A program made the position numbers and the translations under genes. A DNA stretch of 64,000 nucleotides from the NCBI GenBank assembly GCA_900314355.1, contig OMUY01000096.1:1-64000 (forward strand), written 5' to 3'. The DNA is from an uncultured Eubacteriales bacterium. GTDB taxonomy: Bacteria > Bacillota > Clostridia > Oscillospirales > Acutalibacteraceae. Positions 62,397 through 64,000 of this stretch are shown piece by piece (position 1 is the first letter of the stretch; every line of letters starts with the position of its first letter). A model generated the notes under the pieces. It saw only the letters and a list, made by a program, of their open reading frames with translations, made no database searches and was not told the origin of the DNA.

Positions 62397-64000
62397 ATGG
62401 ATGACGATAAGTTCGCTAATGAAAATAACGAAATAAATAATAATCCTGATAACAATTCCGGAAATGGAAAACCTGCCGCTTCGGACGGCTCGGATACTGC
62501 AGAATTCAACGCTTATTCTTCATCAGACAATGAGCAGAATAACACAACGGCTGAAGAAAACGCAGAAAATGACAATCGTTCGCAAAATTACGGACAGACC
62601 GCGGACGAAAACAATAACGTACAATCGGAACAGCCGAATTACGGTCAGCCTCCTGTTGACGGCTCTTACAATTATCCGCCACAGAACAACAATCAGTATG
62701 GCGGCGAGTTCAGAAATCCCTACAGCAATAATCAATATCCGGGCAGCAGCGGCGCAAACGGCGGCGAGTTCAGAAATTCCTACAGCAATAATCCGTATTC
62801 GGGAAATAACGGCGGAAACGGCAATAACGGATATTATCCTCAAAACGGCAATAACGGAGACCCGAATAAACCCAAGACTAAAAAAAAGAATACCGGATTA
62901 AAAGTATTTATTATAGTAATTGCTGTTATCGCTGTCGCGGCAATAATTGCAATGGTCGCTCTTTTCAACGGCAATGACAAATCCGGGAAAGATAATTCAA
63001 ATTCCACGGAGGTTGTTTCATCCGAAGACAACGGAGGAAATTCGAGCGAGAAAAAAGGCACAGGCGACGGCGTCGGAATTTCGGCGAAATCTTCATCTTC
63101 AAATTCGACGGATGCGACAGGCGTTTATGAGAAAGCCTCAAAATACAACGTAGGCATTATGGTTTACCAGAACGGACAGCTCGGCGGAGAAGGCTCCGGC
63201 GTTCTTGCGGCGGAGAAAAACGGCAAGACATACGTTATCACCTGCGCGCATGTAATCAATTATTCAAATGTCTCTATAAAGGTTTTGATGTCGGACGGAA
63301 CAGAGTACGATACAAAGACAGTCGGTCTTGATTCTAAGACTGATATCGGCGTGCTTTCAATAGAAAAGACAGGCCTTACAATAGCCGATTTTGCAGACTC
63401 CGATGACCTTGTCGTTGGACAAAAGGTTTATGCGATAGGCAACCCAGGAGGCTCTGAATTTTACGGCTCTTTCACAGACGGAATGATTTCCGCCATAGGA
63501 AGACCGATAAGCTCGGACTCGGGATATGTCAGAGAATGTATTCAGCACACTGCGGCTATCAACCCCGGAAACTCAGGCGGCGCTCTTGTAAATGAAAAAG
63601 GCGAGGTAATCGGAATTAATTCTGCTAAGATTGCCAGCACAGAATACGAAGGAATGGGTTTTGCGGTTCCGTCTAACGTAGTAATCGAAGTATTCAATTC
63701 CATAGTTAAAAACGGATATGTCACAGGCAGAGCAAAACTCGGCATAAGCTACACGACTCCTGCACAGTACAGCCAGTATTACTCAATGTACGTTCAGATG
63801 TCCGGACTTCCGTCGGGATCTATCGTAATCGCTGCCATCAATGACGATTCGGATCTTAAAAATTATGATGTACAGGTCGGCGACCTCATCACTCAGGTAA
63901 ACGGAAAAGATCTTGACAATACGGACGCGTTGGCGGAAGCTATCGAGAAAGCATCGGTAGGCGACGAGATGGAGCTTACAATAGTCAGGATAAAACAGTC
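62397..64000 (+). CDS. HtrA/DegP-like S1C serine protease (3' truncated by window edge)
   Basis: A membrane-anchored protease, 534 residues visible and still open at the right edge. A cytoplasmic tail of about 160 residues is rich in Asn, Gly, Gln and Tyr with repeats such as GGEFRN-YSNN. One membrane helix follows (about 170-190, VFIIVIAVIAVAAIIAMVAL), then a Ser-rich linker. The trypsin-like domain has the triad His (YVITCAHVINYS), Asp (SKTDIGVLSIE) and Ser (NPGNSGGALVNEKGEV). A PDZ domain begins near residue 450 (KLGISYTT, VGDLITQVNGKDLDNTDAL). It degrades or refolds damaged exported proteins. TAGGAGG lies before the ATG. Confidence 0.92.
   Translation, partial: MDDDKFANENNEINNNPDNNSGNGKPAASDGSDTAEFNAYSSSDNEQNNTTAEENAENDNRSQNYGQTADENNNVQSEQPNYGQPPVDGSYNYPPQNNNQYGGEFRNPYSNNQYPGSSGANGGEFRNSYSNNPYSGNNGGNGNNGYYPQNGNNGDPNKPKTKKKNTGLKVFIIVIAVIAVAAIIAMVALFNGNDKSGKDNSNSTEVVSSEDNGGNSSEKKGTGDGVGISAKSSSSNSTDATGVYEKASKYNVGIMVYQNGQLGGEGSGVLAAEKNGKTYVITCAHVINYSNVSIKVLMSDGTEYDTKTVGLDSKTDIGVLSIEKTGLTIADFADSDDLVVGQKVYAIGNPGGSEFYGSFTDGMISAIGRPISSDSGYVRECIQHTAAINPGNSGGALVNEKGEVIGINSAKIASTEYEGMGFAVPSNVVIEVFNSIVKNGYVTGRAKLGISYTTPAQYSQYYSMYVQMSGLPSGSIVIAAINDDSDLKNYDVQVGDLITQVNGKDLDNTDALAEAIEKASVGDEMELTIVRIKQ

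Noticed and set aside
62464..62901. Open frames on both strands (also 62523-62843 minus) in the repetitive Asn/Gly-rich region
   Set aside because: They are out-of-frame shadows of the low-complexity N-terminal tail of the HtrA-type protease, which has the RBS and conserved domains.
1..64000. CRISPR array, tRNA, rRNA or prophage
   Set aside because: No regularly spaced repeats, cloverleaf-type sequences, rRNA segments or phage genes were recognised on either strand.

Overview
The window reads as a stretch of chromosome from an uncultured-type gut Clostridia (Bacillota), most like the Oscillospiraceae/Ruminococcaceae. The evidence is an AT-rich genome with clear GGAGG-type ribosome binding sites and TTGACA-17-TATAAT promoters, a type III glutamine synthetase, the primase-sigma70 and lon-engB pairs, RqcH, an ECF riboflavin transporter behind an FMN riboswitch, and five proteins with type I dockerin repeats of the DARxxLRxSAxL kind seen in cellulosome- or amylosome-making ruminococci. 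No cohesin, scaffoldin, transposase, phage gene, CRISPR array, rRNA or tRNA was seen.

Layout. 1-7 kb: the end of a dockerin protein, a PLP lyase-family protein, Tag DNA glycosylase, a MATE pump and the TrkA/TrkH potassium system. 7-8.3 kb (minus): riboflavin transporter with promoter, FMN riboswitch and terminator, and a small unknown gene. 8.5-18 kb: a prenyl-phosphate-type glycosyltransferase, an isoleucyl-tRNA synthetase with a swapped HIGH motif (GIHH), TrmK, a Nif3-family protein, RqcH and a secreted lysozyme-like dockerin protein. 18-27 kb: a two-domain glycosyltransferase, L31, a YigZ protein, primase, RpoD, an acetyltransferase and a surface protein made of six 12-residue repeats. 27-31 kb: a heterodimeric ABC exporter. 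31-41.6 kb: glutamine synthetase III with a leader terminator, Lon, EngB, a membrane protein, LysA and a metal P-type ATPase with its CopZ-like partner and a palindromic operator. 41.8-45.9 kb: a YdjC-type deacetylase, a dockerin protein with a chagasin-like inhibitor domain, HflX and a DtxR-type regulator.

46.0-47.8 kb holds the most unusual content: five very short genes in three transcription units, encoding 45-55-residue amphipathic peptides of two families with no leader sequence. One two-gene cassette is present twice (375 bp, one mismatch). All three units have a promoter with 17-bp spacing, preceded exactly 43 bp upstream of the -35 by the second of two GTTG repeats 11 bp apart. The coding cassettes are nearly identical while their promoters have diverged. 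Ribosome binding sites and codon use resemble those of the L31 gene, suggesting high expression. No function is known to me. This is the best candidate for an undescribed system.

47.9-64 kb: an FAD oxidoreductase, a second MATE pump behind a leader terminator, a secreted/membrane protein with a structured leader, an OmpR-type two-component system, a four-gene operon (oxidoreductase, PI-PLC-like protein, metallo-beta-lactamase-fold hydrolase, PfkB sugar kinase), two tandem paralogues carrying an N-terminal dockerin, and an HtrA-type protease cut by the window edge.
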